This document shows positions 41,740 to 53,662 of a stretch of 64,000 nucleotides of DNA, piece by piece; within the stretch, counting starts at the first letter, position 1; each line of letters starts with the position of its first letter. Source of the stretch: Eretmocerus hayati. Taxonomy: Eukaryota; Arthropoda; Insecta; Hymenoptera; Aphelinidae. The translations under genes were made by a program, and so were the position numbers. The notes under the pieces were generated by a model. That model searched no databases. It had not been told where the DNA came from and was given only the letters and a program-made list of their open reading frames with translations. The stretch is from NCBI GenBank assembly GCA_029851415.1, contig CM056744.1, positions 62,738,172 through 62,802,171 of the forward strand, written 5' to 3'.

Positions 41740-44372
41740 AAATTCCATTCATCGAACCATTCCTCGAGAACTTCCAATGCTATTTCATCACTGTCACGTA
41801 GTTGAATGAATTCAGCCTTTCATTTCAAATAAACTCGTATGATTTTGATTCGATTGTCATTTCCAATATGAGTTTTTAGTCTTGATTGTGTTAGGTCAGG
41901 ATTTGTGTAAATTCCGAGTACTGAGTGAAGCTCACCATTACAAGAATCGAGGGAGACATTTTCAGATGAGTCTGATACGCTACTTGGTTGTCCGATATCG
42001 GGCCAAAAACTCGCTGCTCAGAACAGAGGAAATCCAACGATATTATCTGTGTGAGCTGTGTCAGTGTAGTGCTTTCATGTTTTTCGAGATACGCCCTGCC
42101 TACATCTACAGTAGCTCGGCAACATACATTCGCAAACTGTCGCACTCAGAGATGAAAGTCTCGATCTGTATATGAGCCAAGGCATCATGCTTTGATGTTG
42201 CAACTCGTAGTTGTATTCGATTGCCCTCAGAGTTATTATCTCTCTGATGGGTTCATGTTTTGTTGTTATGGTGTTTAGAAAGAGATTGAACAATCTGATT
42301 TGAAATTATGAGTGGAAAAAACTCTCGAATTCGAGTTGCTATGGTCAGTTTCACATGATCACTTTTGATCCTGTTAACAATGTCGAACGATGAATTGACC
42401 AATGATATAGTTAGTAGAACATGGACGATAATGAGTTTAATGATACTGTAAATAGTCGCGAAATTCTACTGATGATGATCAGCTGGGAAGTTCTCGATAT
42501 TTGATCCTGTTCTAATCGTATGAGAAGCAAGTGGGAGAGGATACCCTGGGAGGGGGATTCACGACGCTCTGTGGAAAAATTCCTGACGTGTATTTGGTGG
42601 TCATTGTTTCTCATTTACCTAATCATGTTCCGAGGATTTCCAATTTCATCTCATCACGTTAATGTAGTTGAATGAATTTATTCTACTGTTCCAGATTCAT
42701 TTGTGTAATTTTGCTTTGATTGACATTTTTATCGTGCGTTTATGAAGTTGAATCTGTTGGGACTTGTTATGTATGCTTCTTGAGTACTGACAAGGAGGGT
42801 GCCAGGCCTTCGGATCACCAATCCTCCTGGAACTCTAGGATATGTTTTGTTATACCAAAACATGTAACAAACCACTCTTATAACTTGCCAACGCTCCCTA
42901 GAATCATCCTGAGTTCCAGGGTCAATATCCCAGCAAATAGGCCTTCTCCAGGTGGATTGATGCATCCATAGCTCTCCATGAGCCAGTTATTCTATGGCAT
43001 GCGACTTTCTTATGGACAAATATAAATAGTTACATGGAATAGAGACTGGAAAGAACAAATTCCAGATATATGAGACTGGTATAGCTCATCTCAACCATGG
43101 GTGAGGGAAGTTGAGAATGATTTTGACCACGTTTGGAACAATGTCACAAGCAAATCCTATTCAGCGTCTCAAAATGAATACTCATCTGATAATTCAACAC
43201 CGCAGGCTATCTGCCACGGACTGTCAGGACGGTTGTAGACGATTTTAGCGATGAAAAAGTGATCAAGTGCGAGTCTCTTTCAAGCTAAACAAGGAGTGAA
43301 AAATACGAAACTTGTATGACTTTTGTCATCTGCTCCTTTATAGCATGGCAAACTCTGCAGGTGCAACAGTTTCTCGCAAACCGTCACCTTGCCTCATATT
43401 CATTAGTCTACTTGAGAGAAATTCACACTTTACCATTGATCGTCGAAAAGCATCTTGAAAATCCGTGGCTGATGGTCTGCAGTTTTGGGTTTTCAGATGA
43501 GTACTTACTTTTAGGTGCTGTAGAATTTGCTTGTGATATTGTTCTAAACGCGGTCAGAATCAGGTTAACTTTGTGTCAACAGAGTTATTTCAGATTGAAT
43601 TTTTTCAATCAACTAGTGGATAAAAACATGTAGAATTAGTGTGAAATATGCAGAGTCAGTGTGTGAGTTGAGCACGATACTCTGTTGTCAAATTCCTACA
43701 GGTCAGTCGCAGGATCTGCTATTCGTTGTGACTCTCCTTGGCTGGCCTTGGCAGTTTACACAGTGCAGCTGCTATTTGACAACATTAATTGGGGAAGTGA
43801 TGGTCTCTGAATGTGAGAAAATCACATTCATTGCCGTATGTTTATTGAAAAGTCTCATATCCTCCCAGAATCATCATTCCGTCGTTGAAAAACTCAATTT
43901 TGCCAATTTTTTGATTCTCAACTTCCCTCATCCGTGGTTGAGATGAGCTAACCAGTCTTATAAAGCTGGAATTTGTTCTTCCCAGTCTCTATTCCGTGTA
44001 ACTATTTATATTTGTCCATAAAAAAGTCCCATGCCATAGAATAACTGGCTCATGGAGAGCTATGGATGCATCAATCCACCTGAAAAAGGCCTATTTGCTG
44101 GGATATTGACCCTGGTACTCAGGATGATTCGAGGACACGTTGGCAAGTTATAAGAGTGGTTTGTTACATATTTTGGTATAACAAAACATATCCTAGAGTT
44201 CCAGGAGGATTGGTGATCCAAAGGCGTGGCACCCTCCTTGCGAATGTAGTTCAGCATCACAAGAATCGAGGGAGACATGTTCAGATGAGTCTGATACGCT
44301 ATTTGGTTGTCCAATGTTGGGCCAAAAACTCGCTGCTCAGAACAGAGGAAATCCAACGATATGATCTGTTTG
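41740..44372. repeat. Tandem duplication of about 0.85 kb, second copy interrupted
   Basis: 41740-42055 corresponds in order and orientation to 42605-42790 plus 44241-44372. Shared blocks are TAGTTGAATGAATT, GAGTACTGA, ACAAGAATCGAGGGAGAC and CCAAAAACTCGCTGCTCAGA. The gap in the second copy is exactly the foldback 42791-44240, so copy 1 is its empty site. Confidence 0.75.
42791..44240. mobile_element. Foldback element, 1450 bp, CAAGGAGGGTGCCA ends
   Basis: Arms of about 400 bp (CAAGGAGGGTGCCAGGCC, CACCAATCCTCCTGGAAC, CATAGCTCTCCATGAGCCAG and complements at 43920-44240), with further internal pairing (ACAAGCAAATCC at 43150 against 43527-43540). Frames inside are mirror copies. No transposase was seen. 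Target duplication is unclear. Confidence 0.75.
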
Positions 44373-44407
44373 AGAATCTCTTCGAGCGAAGTTCTCGTAT
44401 ACGATAA

Positions 44408-44847
44408 CGGATATCATAAAGACATCTCGTCCAGGTGCAGAGCAGCCATTTTTTGTGCTACCAAAGTTCCATGACAGACCGAACATTCATGTTTTTTTAT
44501 GTTTAGAAAGCTATATTAGCAAAACAGAAAAGATCAGAAAGGATCAAGAATTAATTATCTTGGCTTTGAAGAAACCCTTTTGGTCTGTAACATCTCAATC
44601 GATTAGTAGATGGGTCAAAGGAATGATTTCTGATGCTGGCATAGATACCAAAATCTTTACAAGTCATTCCACGAGGCATGCCGCAACGTCGGCTGTTTTT
44701 TCCAAGGGCCTCGATTTCGAAATGATCAGGAAGACAGCTAGTTGGTCAGCAAGTTCTAGGACCTTCGATAGATTCTACCATAGATGGGTGTTAGATCAAC
44801 CTAGGCATAATTTTTCATTAACATTGTTAATGAAAAATTATGCCTAG
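44408..44847 (+). pseudogene. Tyrosine recombinase C-terminal domain (DIRS/Crypton-like)
   Basis: A frame open from about 44420 (ATG 44455) to 44847. FFVLPKFHDRPNIHVFL is followed by the catalytic-domain core: SRWVKGMISDAGIDTKIFTS, HSTRHAATSA (the HxxR of tyrosine recombinases), IRKTASW, and FDRFYHR with the expected nucleophile tyrosine. The N-terminal core-binding domain and the first catalytic arginine region are not found upstream, so it is a fragment. The last codons (LLMKNYA) come from the reverse arm of a palindrome and not from the family. It resembles YR elements (DIRS, Ngaro, Crypton); no RT or RNase H is nearby, so the element type is undetermined. Confidence 0.75.
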
Positions 44848-44864
44848 GTTGATCTAACACCCAT
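44784..44864. repeat. Perfect 81-bp palindrome P1
   Basis: Mirror-complementary without mismatch around base 44824. The left arm is coding sequence of the tyrosine recombinase. The core CCTAGGCATAATTTTTCATT is shared with P2. Confidence 0.95.
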
Positions 44865-45021
44865 TTTCATATATCGACTCAGAAGTTTACAACTTGGTCC
44901 TGCTTATTTAACTAGAAACCTAGGCATAATTTTTCATTAACATTGTTAATGAAAAATTATGCCTAGGTTTCTAGTTAAATAAGCAGGACCAAGTTGTAAA
45001 CTTCTGAGTCGATATATGAAA
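44865..45021. repeat. Perfect 157-bp palindrome P2, abutting P1
   Basis: Mirror-complementary without mismatch around base 44943, starting at the base after P1 ends. Its central 49 bp are identical to the centre of P1, while its outer arms (CTCAGAAGTTTACAACTTGG) are unrelated to P1's arms. Confidence 0.95.
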
Positions 45022-45029
45022 TATACTCG

Positions 45030-46740
45030 TATATAGTTTCGTTGAATATAGTTTTTCAGAATTTATGTTTCGTTCAGTTTTGCCTACTCACGGGATAAAC
45101 AAAACTCAATAATTTTGTTTAGTTTCGTGAATGAACGGAATTCAACAAAACTATTTTCTGATAAATATGTTTTGTTTTGTTTCTTAAAAACAAAACATAA
45201 ACGAAATCATTCATAATTATGTTGCGATAAACGAAACCAAAGAAAACTCTGTATGATTATGTTGAGGGTAAACGAAACTAAACATGAACGAAATGTCATT
45301 AAACGAAACGAAACAAGAATCTTTCTGTTGAGTCCAGTTTATCGAGAACTTTGCCCCGACGAGATCGTATTTGAACGCGGCATTCTTAGGTTAGAGTAAT
45401 GAAGAAAAATTTCGACACGTTGTGGAGAAAAGTTTCTTTCCCATACTGATTTTCCTAAGTCACGGACACTTTATCGAAAAACACAGTTCGATACACGGAT
45501 GTAAAACCTATTTTTGCATACTCGTCTTGATTCCGACCTTCGACCATGGCTCAAGCCGCAAACCCATCACTCGGACACGAAAAAAAGTTTTTCCACCCTT
45601 GTATCGGAATGTACTACTTTCCACCCTTGTATCGAAATGTACTATCTTTGCATGAGACACGAAAATGAGGACCTCATTGTAACTGGAATCACGTATAATC
45701 TGATTTCTACTTCAACAGAAACGTATGTGAAAATCGCCTCTGTCATACACCCATCTCAGGAGTAATGCGAGGCTAACAAAAATTGAAAATTCACAAAAAC
45801 GCACATTTCAGTAAGTGAGGAGTTCCTTCATCTTGTAACAGAGACCATTGGGAACCCCCATAAACTGTAAAAATCCCCCCCTGTTCACTCTTCTGACGCC
45901 GAAGACAGCTTATCACTAGGATGAAGTGTACTCATTAGAATAATTGTAATACGAGGTTCTTATTTGAATACATGAGAATACCCGTTATTGGACCGTTTAG
46001 ACGCGACGAAGCTGCAAAATGGATCACGCGAGTGTCATACCATTGTTTGAGTACTAATTGATCAATGAAAAAAATACCCGGAAATGTCGTATCAGATTGG
46101 AATATCTCGAATTTGCCAACCAGTATCGCTCAAATGCCGAGATTCGCCCATAAGACCCTCACCCGAAGAAGTAGAGCTTCTGCGAATAATGATACGTATC
46201 GAATGAAGGGTGTTGTTGAGGCGATCGAGCACTCATAGTTTCCACCTTCAAACAAAGATAGATGTGTGCAAATGAAGTGAACTAGAATAATGATGAAAGA
46301 AGGAGAAAAACATTTTGTTTTGTTTCGTTTAGTTTTGTTTAAGGGAAAAACAAAACAATATAATGCAATTTCGTTTACGTTGACGATAAACAAAACTAAA
46401 CGAAACGATATGAATGAGAGAACTGCATAAACAAAACTAAACGAAATCATGCGAGTTTTGTTTCGTGTAATATTACGTTGAGCCTTTCTGATTACGTTTA
46501 GTTTAGTTTCCCTCCAACATAATCAAAAGTAATTTTGTTCACGTTTCGTTTCCCAAAAACAAAATTCAACGTATTCAAAATGCCAGAATTTCGTTTAGTT
46601 TTGTTTATTGATATTAAATATTATTAATGTTTTGTTTAGTTTCGTTTATCATCAACGTAAACGAAATTATTTCGTTTCGTTTCGTTTATTTCCTAAACAA
46701 AACGAAACGAAACGAATATTCCGTTAAAAACCCTGGTATT
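45030..46740. repeat. GTTTAGTTTCGTTT / AAACGAAAC-rich DNA
   Basis: 45030-45330 and 46305-46735 are built from short alternating motifs AAACGAAACTAAAC and complements in both orientations, with many short palindromes. The middle (45340-46300) is ordinary unannotated sequence. A foldback origin is likely; frames in it are low-complexity. Confidence 0.6.
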
Positions 46741-46744
46741 ATAT

Positions 46745-46853
46745 ATATAATCTCGAGAGCGAAGTTCGAAGTATAATTTTAGATCAAACGAACTTACCAA
46801 GTAAGTGAATTTTGATCGTAGTTATACGAGAACTTCGCTCGAAGAGATTATAT
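46745..46853. repeat. Short hairpin with ATAATCTC..GAGCGAAGTTC ends
   Basis: ATAATCTCGAGAGCGAAGTTC on the left pairs with GAACTTCGCTCGAAGAGATTAT on the right. A half copy in reverse orientation lies at 44375-44401 (27 bp perfect). The two bracket the tyrosine-recombinase region. Confidence 0.6.
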
Positions 46854-48440
46854 CCACACCCTCACTCTAGATTGTGAATCTGCCATTCACAAAATTCACC
46901 CGCCCAAATCACCTTTTAACAATTCGTTTTCATATACTCATAATTATGAAGCGCGAGAGACAGCAGAGCCGCAGAGCGACAAATCCCCGCTTTTTTCTCT
47001 CATTCTAAAGGTTCCCTTGTCATCTGGCGAGCAGCTGAGGATGTAGTGTTCCTATGTTCCTATGTGAGTAAAACTCGTAATCGTATTCGGTTGAACTCAG
47101 GGGTGTCAAATGAATTGAATGATTTTGAGGTTATGTGAAAATTGTTTCTTTGGAATATTTTGGTTGATTTTGGAGTGAATAATTTGAGGAAGGTTGCGGC
47201 ATTGTAATTGATGGTATTATTAAAAATTCTCGAAACTTTCTGAACCTAATCGGATATAGATGAGTTCACGGGGGATGAGTATTGAACATAAATGCGCCAT
47301 ATATTCAGAATTTCAATCAAAATTACTCGATTCTGCTGAGCTTTTTTAACAAAAACGATCCAGTGATCGGAGAGTCAATCAGAATCTATTTCATGGGAAC
47401 CTTATGGCCTCCATTCATATCCAACTTATTGGAATCAGTTTGAGAATTCCGATTTGTCTTATATATTATTGATAAAAAATATTCCACTAACCTTGATTCC
47501 TGTTATTGCGTCCTCCGATTTTTCTTTAATAATTCAACACAATCTTTGTTGAATATCAGTGAATCCATATGAGTAAAACAACACTAGGGAAGATGGTGGG
47601 GTTGTCAGGAGGGGGTGAGGAAACAATTTAATTTTTATATTCGGGGAATTTACAAAACTAATTCGTACAAGATGTAATGAATCGGTCATTAAAGTCAGAG
47701 ATGGATCTATCATCAAAAAATTATCATCTTAGTACAATATCAAGAGGGGACGGATATAAATGCATACGGGTAACACGTAAAAGTTAAGGTATCACTCGCG
47801 GGTATAGAACGATGAGGGTCATCGATCCCAAAAAAATCCTGAACATATTTCAAATGATTCTTGATCGATATCCGTTTCGAGAAAAAGAATTGCCGACCTC
47901 TTTTTTGAGAGAAAAATTCATGAACATCTCGCCCTTATACACACGTTCTTATGGGACGGACGCACAAGAGTGCACATCACTCGTGAACGATGAGCGTGTT
48001 AATTCCCCCAAAATTCTGAGAGTTGCATGAAACCTCGAGAAACTGAATGAATTGAGAAAATTCATGGGTCGCCGATAAAATAGAAAAGATATCGCAAAGC
48101 AGACTTATGAACTCGGGTTATAGTATACGTATATATAACGTCGGGGGTGTACCTGCTCGGGGGAGCCCCACGCTTGGTACGGCCCTACGCGCTAGTGCTA
48201 CCTTAATGTATATGGAAGTATGAAATTCAATCACATGTGATTCTCGATGTATGAATCATAATTATATTGTGTATCTTCGGTCCCGAATCGAATAGTGTTC
48301 CATTTGAAGATTGTCAGTTGGATTTTTCTCCATCTAGAAAATTGAGATTAGTTTTTATTGTGGAAGGTGAACTTTATGTTATTTGCTAGTTTATGAGGTT
48401 AAGTGAACTGAATTGGAACCATTTTTCAATTTTCCAACAT
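46854..48440. other. Intergenic DNA, nothing recognised
   Basis: AT-rich, with short frames (for example 47812-48030, 72 codons) lacking any support. A moderately GC-rich stretch lies at about 48135-48205. Confidence 0.4.
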
Positions 48441-48900
48441 TAATGATAGTTAGGGATGGTGCACAAACCATATGGCCTCGTTTTAGGCCATTTTTCACCC
48501 CCACCCACCCCCATATGGTTTTATATGGCATTCCATTCAACCACCCAACCACCCCCTCAGAAGCCATATGGCCCTCAGAGATTTTTCTTTCCAAAAATTG
48601 AACAGTTTCCAGAAGAGGAATGTAGACTGCTCCAATTTGTATCGTAATTTATTCCAACTGAATTCTTGATACAGTGTCATCGAATCTACTTCTACTATAA
48701 CCTTTTGTTTGTTCCATTTTGAAGAAAAACCGAGTCTCCTCGGTGGGCTCTGACCATATGGCTTTGGGCTTGACCACTTACCCACCTCATCTGGTTTAAT
48801 ATGGTGTTTTGGACGACCACCCACCCACCCCTTACAGACCATATGGTTTTTGAATGGCCCCTTATTCCTGTTTATGTAGCACCGATCAAACAATGTCCGC
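48441..48900. repeat. CCATATGG-rich inverted repeat
   Basis: Five CCATATGG sites (48468, 48510, 48563, 48753 and 48838) alternate with CCACCCACCC tracts. The left and right halves are partly inverted copies. Frames on both strands repeat similar GWVGG peptides because of the DNA repeat, so no gene is called. Confidence 0.6.
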
Positions 48901-48984
48901 GACAGCACACATACATTCACGCACACATTAGCTAAGCCGTCGAGTGGCATTAGTAAAATCAGAAATTACGTACCGCGAGTGATT

Positions 48985-49465
48985 ATAATAATGGAGTTCT
49001 TCGATAATTTGAGGAATATAGAAGGTTTTGATAATATCTGAATCGTGCGTACACCGATTCGGAGACTCATATAACTACCACTATATCTATTGATTTATAT
49101 CGAGGAATCATGAGTAGGAGAGCTGTGACTCACCCGTTCCCGCTGCGGATTCCTTGCTCTTGGTAGTGACTGCGCGCGTACAACTGGGCGCCTCGACACT
49201 TCGTCTCCACTACGATAATGCTTGGGCTTCCGGCGCGCTCATGCACCCGCGTAGAGAGCTGGGGAGAAACTGCAGAGCTGAAGACGCCTGAAGGATGATT
49301 GATGAGCACGGGGTAGGGGTCTTGCCTCTGACTTCGTTTGTAGGTTCTTCCGTTTTCTTGGCATCAGGGGGGGGGGGGGGATGAAGAATTAGTTGCTGTA
49401 GTATCGCATACTCAAATAATTCTATGTATTCTCAAACCTACATAAAAATTGTTCACAACTAAGAT
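48985..49465. repeat. Segmental duplication, copy 1
   Basis: Matches 49745-50300 in the same orientation: TTCGATAA-TTGAGGAATAT, GCTGCGGATTCCTTG-TCTTG, GACTGCGCGCGTAC, TCGACACTTCGT, GAAGAATTAGTTGCTGTAGT. Copy 1 lacks about 100 bp present in copy 2 (about 50010-50115) and contains a G-run at 49368-49380. Confidence 0.8.
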
Positions 49466-49744
49466 GAGATTCTCCAATGCTCCATAATGGGAAATTTTCG
49501 CGACATTTTGGACGAAAAAATCGAAGTAGAATCAGTTTTTTTCATTTCGATTTCCCCGAAATCGCGAGAAAATAATTTCTTTTTATTTCTTTTTTTTTTT
49601 GTTCCCTCGAAAATCGCGAAAAAATTCAATTGTTAATTTTTCTCCCTTCTACCGAATTCGTGGGAAAAATCCACATTTTCTAATCATTCACTTTTCTTTC
49701 GCTGAAATTGCGCGATAACTCTCGTATTGTTAATGAAAATACAC

Positions 49745-50300
49745 CAATGGAATTCTTCGATAACTTGAGGAATATCGAAGGTTTTTATATTGTTCGGATT
49801 GTCTGTATCATAATATACCAGTATATCTATAAATTTATATCGACCAATAATGAGGAGAGATATAACTCAACCGTTTCCGCTGCGGATTCCTTGTTCTTGG
49901 TAGCGACTGCGCGCGTACGTGTTGATGTCTCGACACTTCGTTTCCACTATGAGGTTGTTTCGGCTTTCAGCGCGCCCATGAGCCTGCGAAGAGCGCTGGT
50001 GAGAGACTGCAGACTGTTCAGCGAGCGCGTGCTTCAGGGCATCTTCCCGCCTTGCTCTTATTGGCACGTTGTTATGTGTGTGCTCCTTGCGTCGCGTAGT
50101 TGTGCGTCAGAGAGGAGTTGCAGACGACTGAAGACTGATTGTTGAGCGCGGGGTAGGGATCTTGTCTTCCACCTCGTCTGTGGGTTTTTCCGTCCTGCTG
50201 TTATTGGAGAGGGAGAACGAAGAATTAGTTGCTGTAGTAACGTGTGTTAGATTAATTCTATGCATCCTGGAAGCTACACAAAAATTGTTCTCAACTGACA
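49745..50300. repeat. Segmental duplication, copy 2
   Basis: Second copy, about 20 percent diverged by eye. A 145-codon plus frame (49708-50145) crosses it but is disrupted in copy 1, so coding is not supported. GC-rich relative to its surroundings. Confidence 0.8.
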
Positions 50301-50721
50301 AGGAGAGTCCGAGGGGTTCGGGAGCTGGATTCCTACCAAACTTTGGGATCATCTTCTATGTACCAAAATATGAAGAGAGCCAGAGCCCTAGAGTCTAACG
50401 CTCAACCATTTCTGAATGGCAGCCATCTGAATATCCTTTTTATATAATTTTAGGCTCATTTTCACTCAGGACGGGTACTTTGCTCCACTCCACTGTTCTT
50501 GGGTTCTCGTTCCCCAACTGACCAACACCAATGCGGATCAAAGTGTTCACTCCACACTCACAAATCATGTTATCACCATCAATTTCACCATGTGGACCAT
50601 TCTAATCAAATGGGATGAGCAAAGTCTAAGTGCAACGCTCATGGCCTGAATCGACTATTCTTCAAATCTCCCCACTGAAGGCAGCATCAGTATCATCTTG
50701 CATCATAATGCGGTCCTTCAT
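50301..50721. other. Intergenic DNA
   Basis: Nothing recognised. 50308-50320 resembles the CAAGGAGGGT end seen at 42791, possibly by chance. Confidence 0.3.
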
Positions 50722-51793
50722 CACAAATGAATGTGATGGGAAATCAAGAGACTAGGGAATTTCAGAAAACACGAATAATCCATCACCTACCACCTACTTC
50801 ACAGCATCCCTTTACAATGAATTGCTTCTGTTGGTCAAAACATTCGCTTTATCTGACATTTTTGTCATCACCTCGATATTGCGCCTAAATCACAGAAGCA
50901 ATTGAAGCACATATTACACAATTTGGCTTTGAAGTATATGAATCCATATTCAATATGACTTCACAGTAGATCTTAAGAGATAATTATCAGAATAGAGGTC
51001 ACCTGCCCCAGATAATGCAGCCAGCATACACTCCCCACGCATGGCTCTGCTTGATCAGCCCTGGCACAAGTAAGTTTGCTGACGTTGAATTGACCCCTCA
51101 CACTTTTCATTGATATCTAAAGTTACATTGAAAATCATCACCAAGAATCAGGTTCAATGGGAAACACATGGTGAGTGTTTGAGGACAGGTTATACTATGC
51201 TACTTATCTGATTCCCCAATCCGCAAGCAGCTCTGACTGGAATCATGTGAAATTTTTTTGTCACATTTCAAACTTTGCTCCAAAATAATCACCCGATGAT
51301 CGCTCAACCGTGAAACGCTGAATTCCCAAAAAACAGTACGTTGAAAAGTTCTAGAGCCTCTCAATGAATTCCAAAAGAATGTGTGCACGAGCATAAGCGA
51401 ACGCATGATGCTTCTCGAGAACAACAGTGTCGGTAAGAAAGATCGCATCTATATTCCACTGCTGACAGTAGCGAGACACATAATGCTACCCAAATATCTA
51501 CTGTCTTCTGCTCATCTGCGTGTTGAGATCGGGATCCCAATTCATTCAATTTTGTCAGTAACATTTTATGCAAGAATGGATTCTAACTATAATTACCAAA
51601 CATCCCACTCATAGTAGATAATTCACCTTCATTGAATAGAGTTTATTACAAAACAACAAAAAGTAATTCCATCCAGCAATTTGAAGAGATATCTCATCAA
51701 GTTGCTGTCAAAGTCAAATCCATCTAGAACAGTACATATCACAGTGTGTTCTCAAAGGTTATTGAGATATTTTACACATCTTGACGGATGGTA

Positions 51794-53182
51794 TTAGTCA
51801 TGAAAACATGTAAAGCAGAAAATCTCTCTGCACCAAGAACATTTACTAGAACCCATATTCCCGCACCCACACTTGGCATTGTTCAGTTGAGGAAAATTAA
51901 CTTCATTCACATTCATGAAGACCTCTCTACTCTTGATGAGTTTTGACGAATACCATGCATACTCTATCATATTTCTGTAGATAGTAGCTGATAGTTGATT
52001 ATTAATTAAGGCATGAATTCTCAATGCGTCATCTCTTGAGTTTATCTGCCTAGCATCCTTCAACAGTTGTGTGACGTTCTGCAGTTTCTTGATGAAATTT
52101 TTGATTTGGCGGTGCATGTAAGTGTCAAGTGGCTGACAAATGCTAGTACAGCCTGGAAGTATAAATTTCAGGGTACACTTATTCTCACCATCTAAAGTGA
52201 TGAATTTCTCATACAGGGAGGGATGAGTTTGTCCACTGCAAGTATCAAGAACAAGAACAAACTCCTCATATTTTACGTATGGTCGGAGAATGTCTCTCAG
52301 ATGAATGTTGAACAAGTACTTCAACAATTTACTTGATTTTGAACTAATTACAACAAGATTTTTGTATTGACCTACCAACTCGTCAACATGTCTTTGCACC
52401 CTGGGACCAAATCCACCATTTACTTCTTGGAGGCAGATGAGAACTTTTTGAAGCATTGTAGCTGAAGCTGTTATAGAATATTGGGTAGTGTGAGAGTGGG
52501 TCATTCTACCTCCATCTCCTGGATAAACCTCAATAGTTCTTTCTCCTTTTTGATTCAAAGTGCGATTGACAGGTACTCTGTACTCACACCCCATTTGGTC
52601 AGTATTGACAATCTTCTTTGGATCAATAGTGAGAGATTGTACATCTCACTGGAATGCTGATGGTGCTGCCATGATCTCATTGAGAGATCTGCGTTCAGTC
52701 GGTTTCACAAATTTTGTAACTTTCCTTCAATATATTCTGAACTTTTTCTTGAAATCATTGATCCAACTCAAAGAAGCTTTGAACTTGAAATTGATAGAAC
52801 AAAACTGAGCAGCTGCTTGCAGAGCCCACTCTCGCAGATTTCTTGTGGAAACCGGTAACTGAGCAGCTCTGTGTTCTCGAAATCTGTCATACACCCAGTT
52901 TCTCATAACTCCCAGGTGATCATCTGGACAACCTCCTTTCGTCATTTGCTGCTCCCATCTGTATAATTCATCCATTCGGGTCAGGCACTTCCCAACGTGT
53001 ACTTGGAGTGTTTTTAATTTCCAATTTCTATGCTCTCTGTGCAAATTTACTGCCTTTATTTTCTTGGCTAATGGGACTCTGATTGGAGGTCTTCTCTCAT
53101 CAGTACTATGACAATAACAGTCGGGATCTAGAATCGAGTTGTAAATCGGAATGCTCATCAGTAAATGATTGCGGAGTCTCAT
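51794..53182 (-). pseudogene. DDE transposase with CENP-B-type domain, two TGA stops
   Basis: One frame from 53182 to 51794. Residues 1-151 hold the DNA-binding part (IRVPLAKKIKAVNLHREH; REWALQAAAQ; ASLSWINDFKKKFRI). Two in-frame TGA codons follow (about 52726 and 52653). Then come the catalytic aspartates: NTDQ (D at 52598-52600), VLDTCSGQTHP (D at 52244-52246) and QPLDTYM (D at 52124-52126, 39 residues after the second). The C-terminus is Cys-rich (CGCGNMGSSKCSWCREIFCF). All three aspartates are intact. The family is the CENP-B/Tigger/pogo branch of Tc1/mariner. An acidic frame upstream (53264-53662, minus, EDNDNRNDLSDEDELL) may be the N-terminus or an earlier exon. The stops make this copy inactive unless read through. 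Confidence 0.85.
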
Positions 53183-53263
53183 ACTTTCTTCACAACATCG
53201 TATTCAAGATCATGATCCATGAGCAGAATAATTATTACACATGGTTTTGTCGTCAGGAGCCGA

Positions 53264-53662
53264 TCAAACGCGGGGAATTGAGATTGATAATATCATTAGT
53301 GTACCTCGATTTCTCGGAAGTTCGTTTGTATTCATATCATCATCCAGTTCCTCGTAATCTAGTAATTCGTCTTCGTCAGAAAGATCATTGCGGTTATCAT
53401 TATCCTCGATAAAATCTAATTCTCCTTTAACTTGCCACTGATATTTTTGTATGTGATTGACAAATAGATCGGCCATATCTTTACCAATTTGAGGTATTTC
53501 GAGAGATTCATCGTGATCATCGTAATCAATTATAAATCCTTGCGTTTTCAGAATACTCAAACATACATTCATCCCTTGGGAGAAGATTTTCACATCAGAT
53601 GATATACCCACATCATTGATCTTGAGGTCAACGAGCGAATCATTATTGAATTCACTCATCAT
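53264..53662 (-). CDS. Acidic ORF upstream of the transposase, 132 codons
   Basis: Starts MMSEFNNDSLVDLKI. It has an aliphatic/acidic first half and a strongly acidic stretch (DNDNRNDLSDEDELLDYEEL) near residues 85-110. It lies in the same transposon and strand, 82 bp before the 53182 frame, with stops between. It could be the transposase N-terminus (acidic leaders are known in jerky/Tigger-type proteins) or a first exon. No domain was recognised. Confidence 0.4.
   Translation of the reverse strand: MMSEFNNDSLVDLKINDVGISSDVKIFSQGMNVCLSILKTQGFIIDYDDHDESLEIPQIGKDMADLFVNHIQKYQWQVKGELDFIEDNDNRNDLSDEDELLDYEELDDDMNTNELPRNRGTLMILSISIPRV

Noticed and set aside
49708..50145. 145-codon ORF as a gene
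   Set aside because: The homologous stretch in the duplicated copy (48985-49465) is broken by stops and a 100-bp indel, with no sign of coding constraint.
52653..52728. Two TGA codons in the transposase as stop-codon readthrough or selenocysteine
   Set aside because: No stem-loop or conservation evidence, and nonsense decay explains them; a TGA also interrupts the unrelated R1-like ORF.
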